The position numbers and the translations under genes are program-made. Shown here piece by piece: positions 1 through 8,504 of a DNA stretch of 25,026 nucleotides. Source of the DNA: a virus. How positions within the stretch are numbered: position 1 is the stretch's first letter; each line of letters opens with the position of its first letter. The stretch lies in IMG/VR virus record IMGVR_UViG_3300025889_000887, positions 1 to 25,026 of that record. One strand, 5' to 3'. The notes beneath the pieces are model-generated. The model worked only from the letters and a program-made list of their open reading frames with translations. It did not search any database and was not told the origin of the DNA.

Positions 1-1590
1 CACGTAGTCCTGCTGATTAGCTTGTATAATAGCCTCAAGTTTTCTGTTTTCCAGATCCTCTTTTCTTCTTAGTGCATCGGCTTCTCTTCGAGCCTGAAGA
101 GCAGATAGACCACCCTGACCAAGAGAACCTGCAAGGGTGGAACCGGGGACTGCTCCTGCTGCCATCATACCGAGACCGAGTTCTAGGAGTAGGTCATAGT
201 CAAACCCTCCTGAGCCACTATCGGATGTGTCAGTGTCTGGGTCGGATGTGACTGGGTCTGGGTCGGATGTGACTGGGTCTGGGTCAACTACTGAGTCTTC
301 AGGATCTCCGGCCATAGCTGCGGCCAGAAGGGGTGTCATTCCTGCATCAGGATCGGAACTTGGTCCCCCACTTTGTGCGGCTGCTTTTGCTGCTTCGATA
401 TCTAATCGCCTTTGCAAAGGGGCTGGTATTCCAGATAACGCATCCTGAACCTGAGAAATAACATTTTCAGGATCATCGTAACTTGTTTCAAGCTGTGTGT
501 TAAGCCAATCAAAAAAGGAACTCCCAGTGTCGTTTTCTTCACGCTCGGCATCTCGTGTCAATGCTTCCTGCCGGTACCTCTCCAGTTCATCTTGGTCGTA
601 CAGATTAGCGCCGGTTCCTAACTCTTCGACCTCGGTACCATTCTCATATCTTCGGACAGGAACCTCTCCGCCGCCCTTGAATCCGAAAATGTTGTTTACA
701 AATCCGCCGGGTTCGAATGCGCCACCTGATCCTAGAGCACCTAGACCAGCAAGTGCTGCACCGGCCACCTGTCCACCCACGGATGGGGGCTGACCAAATG
801 TTGTTTGTAGGGATGATCCGGGGACCGAGGCACCGGTAAGAAGACTCTGTAAGCCGGATGCCTGCGCCATTGGGTACTGACGCTGTGTCAGGAAGTCCTG
901 ATATGCAATATCAAGGGCACCCTGACGTTCAGCACGGTTTCGCTCAGCGGCAAGCTCGGCTTCTTTTAGTCCAGATGTCGTAACGGTCTGTAGTCCTGTT
1001 CCTAATGCAGCCATCTGTGGAGCAGCCTGTGATGCCGCAGCACGGTCAAGAGCTAGTTGGGCAAGAGCACTATCGTAGGCCCGCTGTGATCCAGTTGCCT
1101 GAATGTCCGCCAGATTCTGCTGGATGTTTCTCTCGGCTTCTGCCTGTTCAAGAGCTGCACGAGAACCGCCAAAGGCACCTGCTTTTGTTGCCTGAGAGTC
1201 AAGCTGGTTACGCTGGATGTCTCCCTGTCTACGAGCTTCTCTCAGGGCAATGTCGGTGACACCCTGTTGGAACGGGGACATGAATGGGCGTATGTCAGTT
1301 CCAGCGAGCTGGGTTGATCCTAGTTTTGACTGGTTAAATGCCTCGGTAAAAAAGGGGGAAGCAATCCCCGAAGTGTCTATGATGCCCTGACGAGCAGCAA
1401 TCTGATCTGGATCAGAAAGAGCCTGTCGTGGTCCCTGATATGCTTGATAAGGTTCGAAAGCAGCCTCGGTAGCTCTGAGAAGATTAGCCTGATTTAGACG
1501 ATTGTACCATTGGGGGAAATTAGTCTGACTTTCGACTTTCCCCTGCTCTTCAATTTCTCCCGGGCTAAAAAGAGTATCCAGAAATCCCAT
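1..1590 (-). CDS. GGxV-motif virion protein, C-terminus outside window (partial)
   Basis: The reading frame opens with ATG at 1590 and stays open for 530 codons to the window edge, so the C-terminus is missing. The ATG overlaps the stop of the preceding gene as TAATG. The N-terminal half is rich in Ala, Gln and Arg and predicted helical. It contains a QATKAGAFGGSRAALEQAEAE-type stretch (about residues 140-165) of a kind that recurs in marine phage virion proteins. Around residues 293-305 are two Gly motifs, FEPGGFV and FKGGGEV. A low-complexity acidic segment (about residues 435-460) is built of DPDPVTS heptads. Near the end a Gly/Ala-rich stretch (LGLGMMAAGAVPG) precedes a charged helix. No enzyme domain is visible. 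Position after the nozzle-like gene and the GGxV protein suggests a virion or ejected protein; the exact role is unknown. Confidence 0.75.
   Translation of the reverse strand, partial: MGFLDTLFSPGEIEEQGKVESQTNFPQWYNRLNQANLLRATEAAFEPYQAYQGPRQALSDPDQIAARQGIIDTSGIASPFFTEAFNQSKLGSTQLAGTDIRPFMSPFQQGVTDIALREARRQGDIQRNQLDSQATKAGAFGGSRAALEQAEAERNIQQNLADIQATGSQRAYDSALAQLALDRAAASQAAPQMAALGTGLQTVTTSGLKEAELAAERNRAERQGALDIAYQDFLTQRQYPMAQASGLQSLLTGASVPGSSLQTTFGQPPSVGGQVAGAALAGLGALGSGGAFEPGGFVNNIFGFKGGGEVPVRRYENGTEVEELGTGANLYDQDELERYRQEALTRDAEREENDTGSSFFDWLNTQLETSYDDPENVISQVQDALSGIPAPLQRRLDIEAAKAAAQSGGPSSDPDAGMTPLLAAAMAGDPEDSVVDPDPVTSDPDPVTSDPDTDTSDSGSGGFDYDLLLELGLGMMAAGAVPGSTLAGSLGQGGLSALQARREADALRRKEDLENRKLEAIIQANQQDYV
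221..283. repeat. 21-bp tandem repeat coding DPDPVTS heptads
   Basis: The core TCGGATGTG recurs at 221, 242 and 263, giving a 21-bp period over about three copies. On the coding (minus) strand it encodes an acidic, proline-rich heptad repeat, probably a flexible linker inside the partial virion protein. Confidence 0.8.
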
Positions 1591-3575
1591 TATGCTTTCC
1601 TTTTTAAGTTTTCTACTAGTTGATAAATAATATCCTGACCAACCTTGTTTGCATCGCCCTCTCGGGCACCGTTCATCATGCCAAGGTTTGTGATGGCCTG
1701 ACGGGGGATCACATATTCCTTGTTTGAAACACGGGCTGGAACAGAGTTAAACGGGTTCTGGAGATTGTCCATCTTGCCCGAGATTCCCCCGCCTGCTGCA
1801 TAGACACGGGTCTTGATAGCATCCTCACGGGGACCACCGGGTCCACGGATCATACCATCGTAGCTCTGGTTACCCATGAGCTTTTTGGATAGGGCTGCAA
1901 GGCCACCCTCGTTACCTTTTACCGCATGGGCAGGTACGACGTGGTCGCCCTCGACCAAGGGTAGTGCGTCTCTGCGTCCACGGACTGAGCCACCACCGGC
2001 AAATGAAAAGTCTGGGACCGTCTCAGACATTGGGTAGCTTTTTCTAAACATAGCTTGCAACTCTTTTACAGCTTCCTCTTGAGTTAAACCAAGAGACTCC
2101 ATCTTGTCTCTTACCAACTTTTCCACTGTTGCGGTTCGTTGAGGATTATCTTGAAGTAAGCCGGGGGCAGGTCGTCGGGTTTCACCACCATTCTTAAAAC
2201 CGTCGGGAGAATTAGCCACCTCGACCATTAGATCTAATTGTTCGGGTGTCATGCGCTTCACACGATCCATTGCCTCTCTTCCAGAGAAGCCTTCTCTTGT
2301 AAGAGTGTTGAATGCAGTCAGCTCTCTTCTAGAAAGATTGAATTCGCTATCCATCGTGGGAGTAGACTCGGCAGGAGCTACGGGGGGAGCTAAACGCTCT
2401 ACTTCAATCTCAGGACGGGCACCTTCTGGGATAATATTTAGGGGGCTACCGGCTGTTACATCGAATTGTTCCTTAAATCTGAATGCCTCGGCATCGCCAC
2501 CGTAGCGGGGAGATCCTGTCTCAGGGGGAATAAGACCACCGGGGATAAGGGGTCTACGAGCTTGGGGCTTATCAATAGCACCGAAAGAATTCTCTCTACC
2601 TTGACTATCAACTGCCCCAGAGGGCATCATCATAAGATCCTTGAGCATCTTAGTAAACCGTGAGAGGTCTGTGGATACCGAATCATCTGTGACCGAAGGA
2701 TCACTTGTTGTGTCAGGGCGGGGACGGACACGTTCATCACCTACCCGGCCACCTTCTGCAAAAGGTGCGGGATTCGGGGACATATTCCCCAATCTTTTGA
2801 TAATTTCGGCAAGGGATAAATTTGACATAGAGTCTCCAAACTCTGGGAAAGATTTCCGGTAATTAAACATTGCCTGTTCTGGCGATACCCCAAATCTTTC
2901 AAGGGCTGCACGGGAATCTGATTGACCCAGTGCAATTCTCTGAAGATCCGAGAGATAATTCTGAATATCAGCGGCTTCTCGTAAGGCTTGGGGTGAAGCT
3001 GGTTCTGTTGCAGGAGCAGTAGGCCCAAAGGTAGGGATACCCGGATTCGTTGGCCGAGCAGGGCCTTCGGGACCACCGCCTGTTCCTTGGTCGTTTCCCG
3101 GTCCTTTGCCTTGGGGAGGACCCGGCGTTCCTGAACTAAAATCGAAATCAGTTAAATCACCAAGAGAGAGACCTAGAGCACTGGCACCCAGACCGGCAGC
3201 TATTCCCAAAGGATTAGCACCCAGCGCCAAACCACCTACTGCCTTGGCTACATCGGCCAAACCTAGGTTGCCTAGATCAAAAGATAGACCCAAGTCCCCT
3301 AACTGTGGTCTTCCTGCCGCAATCGCATTCGCTGATGTACCGTCATAGCCATGGGCAACTCCTGATTTGCCATAACCGCCGGAGCGTACTTGTCCTGCGT
3401 CGGGATTGTCGGCCGGACTTCCAGATGGAGCGTTTCCGGGTGCATTACCGACACCCACATTGGGTGACCCATCTCCTGCGTTGTCTCTGCGGGAGTCCAG
3501 ACCTCTATCATCACCCAGCCCACCGCCAAGTCCGACATTGCCACCTGCCTTGTAATTGCGTTTCTGGAGCCTCAT
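1590..3575 (-). CDS. Glycine-rich GGxV-motif virion protein (hypothetical)
   Basis: This 661-residue protein has no recognised enzymatic domain. The first ~170 residues are Gly/Asn/Asp/Pro-rich and low complexity (GNVGLGGGLG, NAPGNAPSG), with a hydrophobic Gly/Ala/Leu stretch at about residues 95-135. Short motifs of the form aromatic-x-x-GG recur: YKAGGNV (residue 8), FAEGGRV (~272), FAGGGSV (~524) and YAAGGGI (~591). The C-terminus holds two related modules, GDHVVPAHAV and NKEYVIPRQAI. These resemble the 'DGEYVIPA' module common near the C-termini of marine phage virion proteins. Placement in the tail module, followed by TAATG coupling to another GGxV protein, supports a structural or ejected role. 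Function is not established. Confidence 0.7.
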   Translation of the reverse strand: MRLQKRNYKAGGNVGLGGGLGDDRGLDSRRDNAGDGSPNVGVGNAPGNAPSGSPADNPDAGQVRSGGYGKSGVAHGYDGTSANAIAAGRPQLGDLGLSFDLGNLGLADVAKAVGGLALGANPLGIAAGLGASALGLSLGDLTDFDFSSGTPGPPQGKGPGNDQGTGGGPEGPARPTNPGIPTFGPTAPATEPASPQALREAADIQNYLSDLQRIALGQSDSRAALERFGVSPEQAMFNYRKSFPEFGDSMSNLSLAEIIKRLGNMSPNPAPFAEGGRVGDERVRPRPDTTSDPSVTDDSVSTDLSRFTKMLKDLMMMPSGAVDSQGRENSFGAIDKPQARRPLIPGGLIPPETGSPRYGGDAEAFRFKEQFDVTAGSPLNIIPEGARPEIEVERLAPPVAPAESTPTMDSEFNLSRRELTAFNTLTREGFSGREAMDRVKRMTPEQLDLMVEVANSPDGFKNGGETRRPAPGLLQDNPQRTATVEKLVRDKMESLGLTQEEAVKELQAMFRKSYPMSETVPDFSFAGGGSVRGRRDALPLVEGDHVVPAHAVKGNEGGLAALSKKLMGNQSYDGMIRGPGGPREDAIKTRVYAAGGGISGKMDNLQNPFNSVPARVSNKEYVIPRQAITNLGMMNGAREGDANKVGQDIIYQLVENLKRKA

Positions 3576-3594
3576 CAGTAAATTTCCCTGTTAA

Positions 3595-3882
3595 TCATCC
3601 TATAATACCTTTTAGTTTAAGATCCTGCAATAAAGTCCCCAGTGCATTTGCAACAACAGAGACCGAGATTTGACCCGCACTTACATCATATGTTCTATTC
3701 ACAGATACATTTGAAATAACATAAGGCTCCTGAGAAGCAGCCTCAATATTACTCTGATTATCCCGCAGTTCCAGATTTCTGATAAGCTGGGACCACGCCC
3801 CTTGCATCTCGGGGGTTGCACTTCTCGGTGCCCCCGGATATCTGACAAAGAATTTTCCTGATTTTCCTACATCAATAGACAT
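3595..3882 (-). CDS. Small conserved structural-module protein (hypothetical)
   Basis: A 95-residue protein that starts 2 bases after the stop of the nozzle-like gene and ends 19 bases before the GGxV protein. The C-terminal half (ISNVSVNRTYDVSAGQ, then a VVANALGTLLQDLK helix) matches a type of short protein often found in marine phage tail modules: a 'NVTVxRTxD' strand followed by a 'VLGTLIxDLK' helix. No signal peptide, membrane span or catalytic motif is visible. It may be a minor virion protein or an assembly factor. The gene is well supported by its spacing, but the function is unknown. Confidence 0.7.
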   Translation of the reverse strand: MSIDVGKSGKFFVRYPGAPRSATPEMQGAWSQLIRNLELRDNQSNIEAASQEPYVISNVSVNRTYDVSAGQISVSVVANALGTLLQDLKLKGIIG

Positions 3883-3884
3883 CC

Positions 3885-5723
3885 TTAGCGTTTCCCATCC
3901 GGTACCAGATCAAGTCTGAATGTGCCGAGCCTCCATGAAGTGCCGACAGCACTTGTGGATATCCTGAGGTTTGCCTGTCTTCCCCGGAGTCTGATGTTCT
4001 GGAATCGGGTCGATGCCGAGACAACAAAGGGACCTTTGGATACTGTTGTTGCCGTGGGGTATTGTTTAGCACCCATCAGGATGTTGACCTCGGGGTCGTT
4101 GTTGATTCCACCGGGGTCGGTGAGTTCAAAGTCCGGGATAAATTTATCGGCAAACAAGAGATCGTCACCGTCCCCGAGATCGAAGTCACCACTCTGAATA
4201 AAGGATTCGTATCCGATTAACTGGTTATCTCCGATGACAGCACTGTAAGTGTTGGGGGGCTCGTTGTTATAAAGATAAGCAACACCAGCCGAGACACCTG
4301 TGGTAATAATATTTCCAAAGATGTCCGCCCCATAATCCCATGTTGTCCAGTAGGCATCGCCGAAGACCCAATAGTTTTCCACGGGGCTGTATGAGATATA
4401 TTTATTACACTCTTGCGAATCAGCAGATGGGTATAGCCATGTAATCTCAGAAAATTCTGTGTTGATACCACAGAATACTTTTTCTTTCTGAGAGAAATTA
4501 AAGTCTGAGAAAACATATTTTCTGGCAGATGACGGGAGAACCTGTACCTGACCGTTGAAGACAAAGAAGTTGCTCTCACCCATCCAATACAAACTACCAT
4601 TAAAATCTTTTGCTGCATGGGGTGAGATCGAACCACAACCGTCACCAAGAATATCCGTGGCAAAGATATAGGGCTGTCCGACGTAAACCATGCCGTACAG
4701 GGCCGAGTCTGTTAGTACAAGGACACCGCCTCTGGAATAGACACCCTGATTGATCTGTGTTCCCCTCTGGATTCGGAAATCACCTGCGGCGTTCGTGACT
4801 GTTGGCGTCCATACGTCATAGTCTTCCTGATCAGACCACCTGATCAGCATAGGATCGAAATTACCGGATACGTCATTACAACCCAAGGCAATGACGTGTC
4901 TCGATTTTTCTGAGACTATGATACTGTTGACAGACACAGGAGCAGCCGAGACAATTTGCGCCCTTACGTCAGTACCTGATGTTGCATCCCAGAGATAGAT
5001 TGAGCCTCCACGGGGATTCGCCAGAAGATCCTCTCCAAAGGTGTCCATGCTCCAGTTACGCATACGTAAAGTAATATTTGATGTAGAGGCAGGAGTACCG
5101 TATGTTCCCGTGCCGTAGGTGCCAGCGCCCCAGCCGAGGCCGTTGGTATTATACCGGGACCCTGACTTTAGTAAGTATTGAAGGGTCACTGTACCAACGT
5201 TGGCAGATGTTGCAGCGGCCACGGTTGTGTATGTAAAAGAAAAATGATTAGCGTCTGATGCAGTGGTAATGGTAAACATGGAATTTAGGAAAACGTTGTT
5301 GCCGACTGTTGCAGCCATCGAGACAAATGCGACACGGTCACCCGCTACTCTGGTGTGGCCTGTCAAAGATACAAGAATAGATGAAGAACCAACGGAGGTG
5401 CTAATCTGGTTGACCAAGGATGTAGTTGAAGTAATAGGGGTAATGTCAGAGACTGAACCGCCCTCGTAAATTTGAAGTGCATTGTTTGTTCCCCATGCAA
5501 TATAGTTTGTTTGATTTAGTCCTGACCAAATCTCGATGTCACGAGGAGTTCCTGTCAATTCACCAAGAACTCGTTTGTTCCAACCCCGGATATTTTCAGG
5601 GTTGCTATTACGAAACCGGATACGGTTACCGTCATACCAGCCGCCCTCGGCCTCGTATTGTGTATCATCACGAAGAAGAGTAGGGGCAAATTTAAATTTT
5701 GTTGTGATTGTGTCTGTTGACAT
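3885..5723 (-). CDS. Tail nozzle-like structural protein (P22 gp10-like, tentative)
   Basis: A 612-residue protein beginning MSTDTITTKFKF. The N-terminal segment GGWYDGNRIRFRN, then ENIRGW, is typical of a large phage structural family. Many beta-rich repeats with W, Y and G follow (for example SGLNQTNYIAWGTNN, RWSDQEDYDVWTP), which suggests a beta-propeller or beta-sandwich architecture. Such proteins in P22-like phages form the tail nozzle (gp10, packaged-DNA stabilisation). Assignment to that family is from overall pattern and from the presence of P22-like portal and gp4-like genes in the same window, not from a search. It lies directly downstream of the holin-like gene. Alternatives are a tail tubular protein B equivalent or another tail hub protein. 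Confidence 0.6.
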   Translation of the reverse strand: MSTDTITTKFKFAPTLLRDDTQYEAEGGWYDGNRIRFRNSNPENIRGWNKRVLGELTGTPRDIEIWSGLNQTNYIAWGTNNALQIYEGGSVSDITPITSTTSLVNQISTSVGSSSILVSLTGHTRVAGDRVAFVSMAATVGNNVFLNSMFTITTASDANHFSFTYTTVAAATSANVGTVTLQYLLKSGSRYNTNGLGWGAGTYGTGTYGTPASTSNITLRMRNWSMDTFGEDLLANPRGGSIYLWDATSGTDVRAQIVSAAPVSVNSIIVSEKSRHVIALGCNDVSGNFDPMLIRWSDQEDYDVWTPTVTNAAGDFRIQRGTQINQGVYSRGGVLVLTDSALYGMVYVGQPYIFATDILGDGCGSISPHAAKDFNGSLYWMGESNFFVFNGQVQVLPSSARKYVFSDFNFSQKEKVFCGINTEFSEITWLYPSADSQECNKYISYSPVENYWVFGDAYWTTWDYGADIFGNIITTGVSAGVAYLYNNEPPNTYSAVIGDNQLIGYESFIQSGDFDLGDGDDLLFADKFIPDFELTDPGGINNDPEVNILMGAKQYPTATTVSKGPFVVSASTRFQNIRLRGRQANLRISTSAVGTSWRLGTFRLDLVPDGKR

Positions 5724-5729
5724 GTTAGA

Positions 5730-5942
5730 TTATCTCGGAAAATTTAGGAAAACTTGAGATATGATACCCCCAAGAGCAGCGGAGAATCCGGAGAGCATCA
5801 TCAATGTTTTCCAGCCACCTTGTGCTTCTGAGAGAGTAAGAAGAATTTTACGGGTGTCGTTTCGGACGGCACTCAGTTCTTTCTCAAGAAGAACAATCCT
5901 AGCCTCCATATTACCCAGTTCTCTGTCTGTGAAATTAGCCAT
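5730..5942 (-). CDS. Holin-like small membrane protein (XhlA-type architecture)
   Basis: A 70-residue protein with a charged N-terminal helix of coiled-coil character (about residues 8-40, NMEARIVLLEKELSAVRND). One hydrophobic segment follows (about residues 45-66, LMMLSGFSAALGGIISQVFL) and then a very short tail. A coiled coil followed by a single C-terminal membrane span is the layout of XhlA/haemolysin-type accessory holins and of some phage membrane anchors. It starts 2 bases after the oxygenase gene and ends 6 bases before the nozzle-like gene. No separate endolysin gene is seen beside it; the only lysozyme-like sequence in the window is at the end of the portal protein. Function as a holin is inference from topology. 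Confidence 0.6.
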   Translation of the reverse strand: MANFTDRELGNMEARIVLLEKELSAVRNDTRKILLTLSEAQGGWKTLMMLSGFSAALGGIISQVFLNFPR

Positions 5943-5944
5943 TT

Positions 5945-7093
5945 TTAGTCACTCTCTTTTATACCAAACCAACATACAAGAGTATAACGATTACCCGATG
6001 TAATCATGTTTACTCTGTGCATGACAGAGCCGCCTCTAAAAAGAATAAGTTCCCCCGTATGTCCTTTTATCCCTAAGCCAAGATGTGGAAATACAAGCTC
6101 ACCTCCTTCATAATCTTCATTAAGATAAACTATAGCAGCAAAATGCCTGTTAGGAAATTCTCGGTGCTCACCTAGATCATCATGTACTAACATCTCATCC
6201 CCTTTGCCCCACCTTACAGTATGTGGGTTTAATATTGATAGGTCGAGACCAGTTTTTTGCTGGGCGAATTGTAATAGTCTTTCCTCAATAACTCCTTTAT
6301 TTGCCTCAATGGTTGACCAGCACATCTTGTTTCTCCAAAGATCAGAAGTGTCATCAGGGTTTTCAGGAACCCAGTTTCTGATTAAATAAGAACATTCGTC
6401 TGTGTCTAAGAAAGATTCTTTAGAGTGAATATCGTTTTCTTCTAGTATCTTGAAACTATCGTTATAGTCTATAACAGGAGAACACCGGACAAACCTACGT
6501 GCTTTTTTAAAATAATCTTTTGTCCACTCATCTGCTTTGTCACGTTTGTCTGTCAATACTTCTCGTTCTTTGCGGACACTGTCCGGTTCACACATTTTAT
6601 AAATCTTGGTATTTTCGATGGTTCCGGTGTCCACAGGAATAACACGGGCAACGGGGGTACCTTTTGGGATTGTGGTTTTTCCTTTGTTAATGACCCTGAT
6701 TGTCAGAAACCATGGGTACGATAACCAATCAGTCTCGATGACTGCGGACATCGTTTGAATATCTGTGTTGTCTGTGTTAGGAACTGGCATAACCATGAGA
6801 TTAATGTTCTCATCAGTGCGCCAGACATATCCGGGGTCTAGAGTGAATGTCCCTATTCCGAAGTGGCTCTTTGCACCGTGACCTTCTAGGACCGTGAGAT
6901 TGTCTTTGTAGACACCCCCGTCCCATTCGACAGTGATTGATTCATTTAGTACCAAGTCCCATCCAAGGGTATTCGCACAAGTAAGGGGTGTGCATTTATA
7001 AGAGTGAGGGGAAAACCAATCTCTGGTTTTAGTGGCAGGGACTATATCAACTGATTTGACTGAATCAGATATCACCGGGTAAATCTTTATCAT
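5945..7093 (-). CDS. DUF6065-like domain fused to 2OG-Fe(II) oxygenase (prolyl 4-hydroxylase-like)
   Basis: A 382-residue two-part protein. The N-terminal ~180 residues resemble the DUF6065 family: a CTPLTCANTLGWDL segment, VEWDGG, a FGIGTFTL strand and an ETDWLSYPW segment. The C-terminal ~130 residues show the double-stranded beta-helix signature of 2-oxoglutarate/Fe(II) dioxygenases. The HxD iron ligands are H304 and D306 (MLVHDD), the distal iron ligand is H359 (GGSVMHRV) and the 2OG-binding Arg is R369 (GNRYTLVCWF). The stretch AAIVYLNEDYEGGELVFP is typical of prolyl 4-hydroxylase-like members. The start overlaps the methyltransferase stop as ATGA, so the two genes are translationally coupled. 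The substrate is unknown; the polyproline protein three genes upstream is an attractive candidate (inference). Confidence 0.85.
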   Translation of the reverse strand: MIKIYPVISDSVKSVDIVPATKTRDWFSPHSYKCTPLTCANTLGWDLVLNESITVEWDGGVYKDNLTVLEGHGAKSHFGIGTFTLDPGYVWRTDENINLMVMPVPNTDNTDIQTMSAVIETDWLSYPWFLTIRVINKGKTTIPKGTPVARVIPVDTGTIENTKIYKMCEPDSVRKEREVLTDKRDKADEWTKDYFKKARRFVRCSPVIDYNDSFKILEENDIHSKESFLDTDECSYLIRNWVPENPDDTSDLWRNKMCWSTIEANKGVIEERLLQFAQQKTGLDLSILNPHTVRWGKGDEMLVHDDLGEHREFPNRHFAAIVYLNEDYEGGELVFPHLGLGIKGHTGELILFRGGSVMHRVNMITSGNRYTLVCWFGIKESD

Positions 7094-7863
7094 ACTAGTT
7101 TTACAACGTATCTATTACCAAAACCCACAGGGTCTGATATGAGGGGGATATCTAAAAGAATTTCATATTCTGAGGGGTTTAAGGTGGTCTCAGGATTCGT
7201 ACCTTCAACAAGAGACTTTGATGCGATAAGAACTTCTTTTCCCTCGTCTCGTAAAAATCTACCCAGATCCAAATTCTTTTGAGCCCACCCACCATAAAAA
7301 ATACGGGACATGATATAGGTATCGTAAGACATATCAATAGTTTCTATGGAGGCCACCTCTGAAAAAAATCTTACGTCATAATTAAGTAAGACGAAATTAC
7401 AAGCTGCGATCACTTGGGATTCGTCCAGACCTTCGTAGACAGCATTAACACTCCCCAGTTTGTGTGTGATGATAGTTGAGGTCCCAGTCCCACAGCCTAT
7501 GTCGCATACCCTCTTATCTTGCCAGTAATTCGAGTAGTCCAGTGGGGAGGTTGACCCCCGGCCTTTTAACCAACTGTATTTAATAATTTCTCCGTTGGTC
7601 CATTCCTCATTAGGATCAGTAAAAGGAGGGGTCGGCTCCATGTCCTTATCCCAACCAATATAGGAAAAATCTCTGATAATGCTGGGAAGAATAGGTCTTC
7701 CCTGAACACACCTGATTCTATTATAGTTATTATAGAGTGCATCTAAAACAGACTCTCGATTAACGGTCTCTGTTTCAAAGTAAGAAGACACCAGTACTTT
7801 CCAATCAGGGAGAATAGTGTTCTCCATGACTACAGCTAGTTTTTCAGCGTATGATACGGGCAT
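7090..7863 (-). CDS. SAM-dependent methyltransferase
   Basis: A 257-residue protein with a Rossmann-type SAM-binding motif I at residues 119-130 (VCDIGCGTGTST). An acidic motif II region follows (VYEGLDES) and later a hydrophobic strand (VLIASKSL), as expected for class I methyltransferases. The ~115 residues before the fold show no recognised domain and may determine substrate choice. The start codon shares bases with the stop of the sulfotransferase-like gene (TAATG), and the end overlaps the oxygenase gene (ATGA). This places it in a coupled tailoring cassette. The target (protein, peptide, glycan or small molecule) cannot be read from sequence. There is no DNA-methylase motif such as DPPY or PCQ, so a DNA target is less likely. 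Confidence 0.8.
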   Translation of the reverse strand: MPVSYAEKLAVVMENTILPDWKVLVSSYFETETVNRESVLDALYNNYNRIRCVQGRPILPSIIRDFSYIGWDKDMEPTPPFTDPNEEWTNGEIIKYSWLKGRGSTSPLDYSNYWQDKRVCDIGCGTGTSTIITHKLGSVNAVYEGLDESQVIAACNFVLLNYDVRFFSEVASIETIDMSYDTYIMSRIFYGGWAQKNLDLGRFLRDEGKEVLIASKSLVEGTNPETTLNPSEYEILLDIPLISDPVGFGNRYVVKLV

Positions 7864-8504
7864 TACTCAAACACTCCTGTGTAATTAAGAGATTTTAATA
7901 TACTCTTGTCTACGTTGTTCTTTATGATATGCGACATGTCTGGTGTCATATTATACGACATACGTGGGTCCAGAGCCATTCTTTTTCTTTCAGGGGTAAA
8001 TTCAAAAGAACCAGAAACTTTTATAGGTAAGCCGTCTGGATCTATTCTGGTATCAAGATTCTTCAGTGTTGTGACGGGGTCACTGATAAGATCCCGGTAT
8101 TTTACAAATTTAATAACTGAGGAAAAAGGATCTGATAACCAGAAGTGGAAAAATCTGTTGTAGAGATCACAGATGTTTTCCAAACTGTATGTCTTATACT
8201 CTTCGACAATATCGGGTGTATCCCTGAGTGTCCGGCTTGTGGCGCATCTGATCTTGGTGTGTCCTTTTTCGTAATGGACTCTGTAGTGATCACCAAGTTC
8301 CCATGATTGAGAGATGATGCTGTCGATCCATTTGTACGGGGACTTATGAATAATTACCCTGTCCATGGATTTAATCTTGTCTGGGATGTCTGTCCTGACA
8401 AACTCGTGCTTGTACTCGGTATGCGTATTATCAGGATCAAGAATGGTTTGAAGATATGTGGTACCTGATCTATAAAGACCACAGACTAGGGTAGACCTTT
8501 CCAT
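7863..8504 (-). CDS. Sulfotransferase-like protein
   Basis: A 213-residue protein when started at the ATG at 8504. An earlier GTG at 8537 is possible but has a poorer context, while a GGGAT stretch lies a few bases before the ATG. A P-loop-like 5'-phosphosulfate binding motif is at residues 9-19 (GLYRSGTTYLQ). A second conserved element, HKSPYKWIDS (53-62), corresponds to the 3'-phosphate-binding region of PAPS-dependent sulfotransferases, and KYRDLISDP (135-143) matches another conserved strand. The family transfers sulfate from PAPS to hydroxyl or amine groups of sugars, tyrosine or small molecules. It is short for the family but both nucleotide-binding elements are present. It overlaps the Hint gene by 19 bases and is TAATG-coupled to the methyltransferase. 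Confidence 0.75.
   Translation of the reverse strand: MERSTLVCGLYRSGTTYLQTILDPDNTHTEYKHEFVRTDIPDKIKSMDRVIIHKSPYKWIDSIISQSWELGDHYRVHYEKGHTKIRCATSRTLRDTPDIVEEYKTYSLENICDLYNRFFHFWLSDPFSSVIKFVKYRDLISDPVTTLKNLDTRIDPDGLPIKVSGSFEFTPERKRMALDPRMSYNMTPDMSHIIKNNVDKSILKSLNYTGVFE

Noticed and set aside
227-448. Plus-strand frame with GSDVTGSGS repeats
   Set aside because: It is the antisense reading of the acidic heptad repeats in the partial virion protein.
2741-3076. Minus-strand 111-residue frame inside the 661-residue gene, and plus-strand frames at 2251-3673
   Set aside because: They overlap a long, motif-bearing gene in other frames, lack recognisable domains and would break the otherwise single-direction layout.
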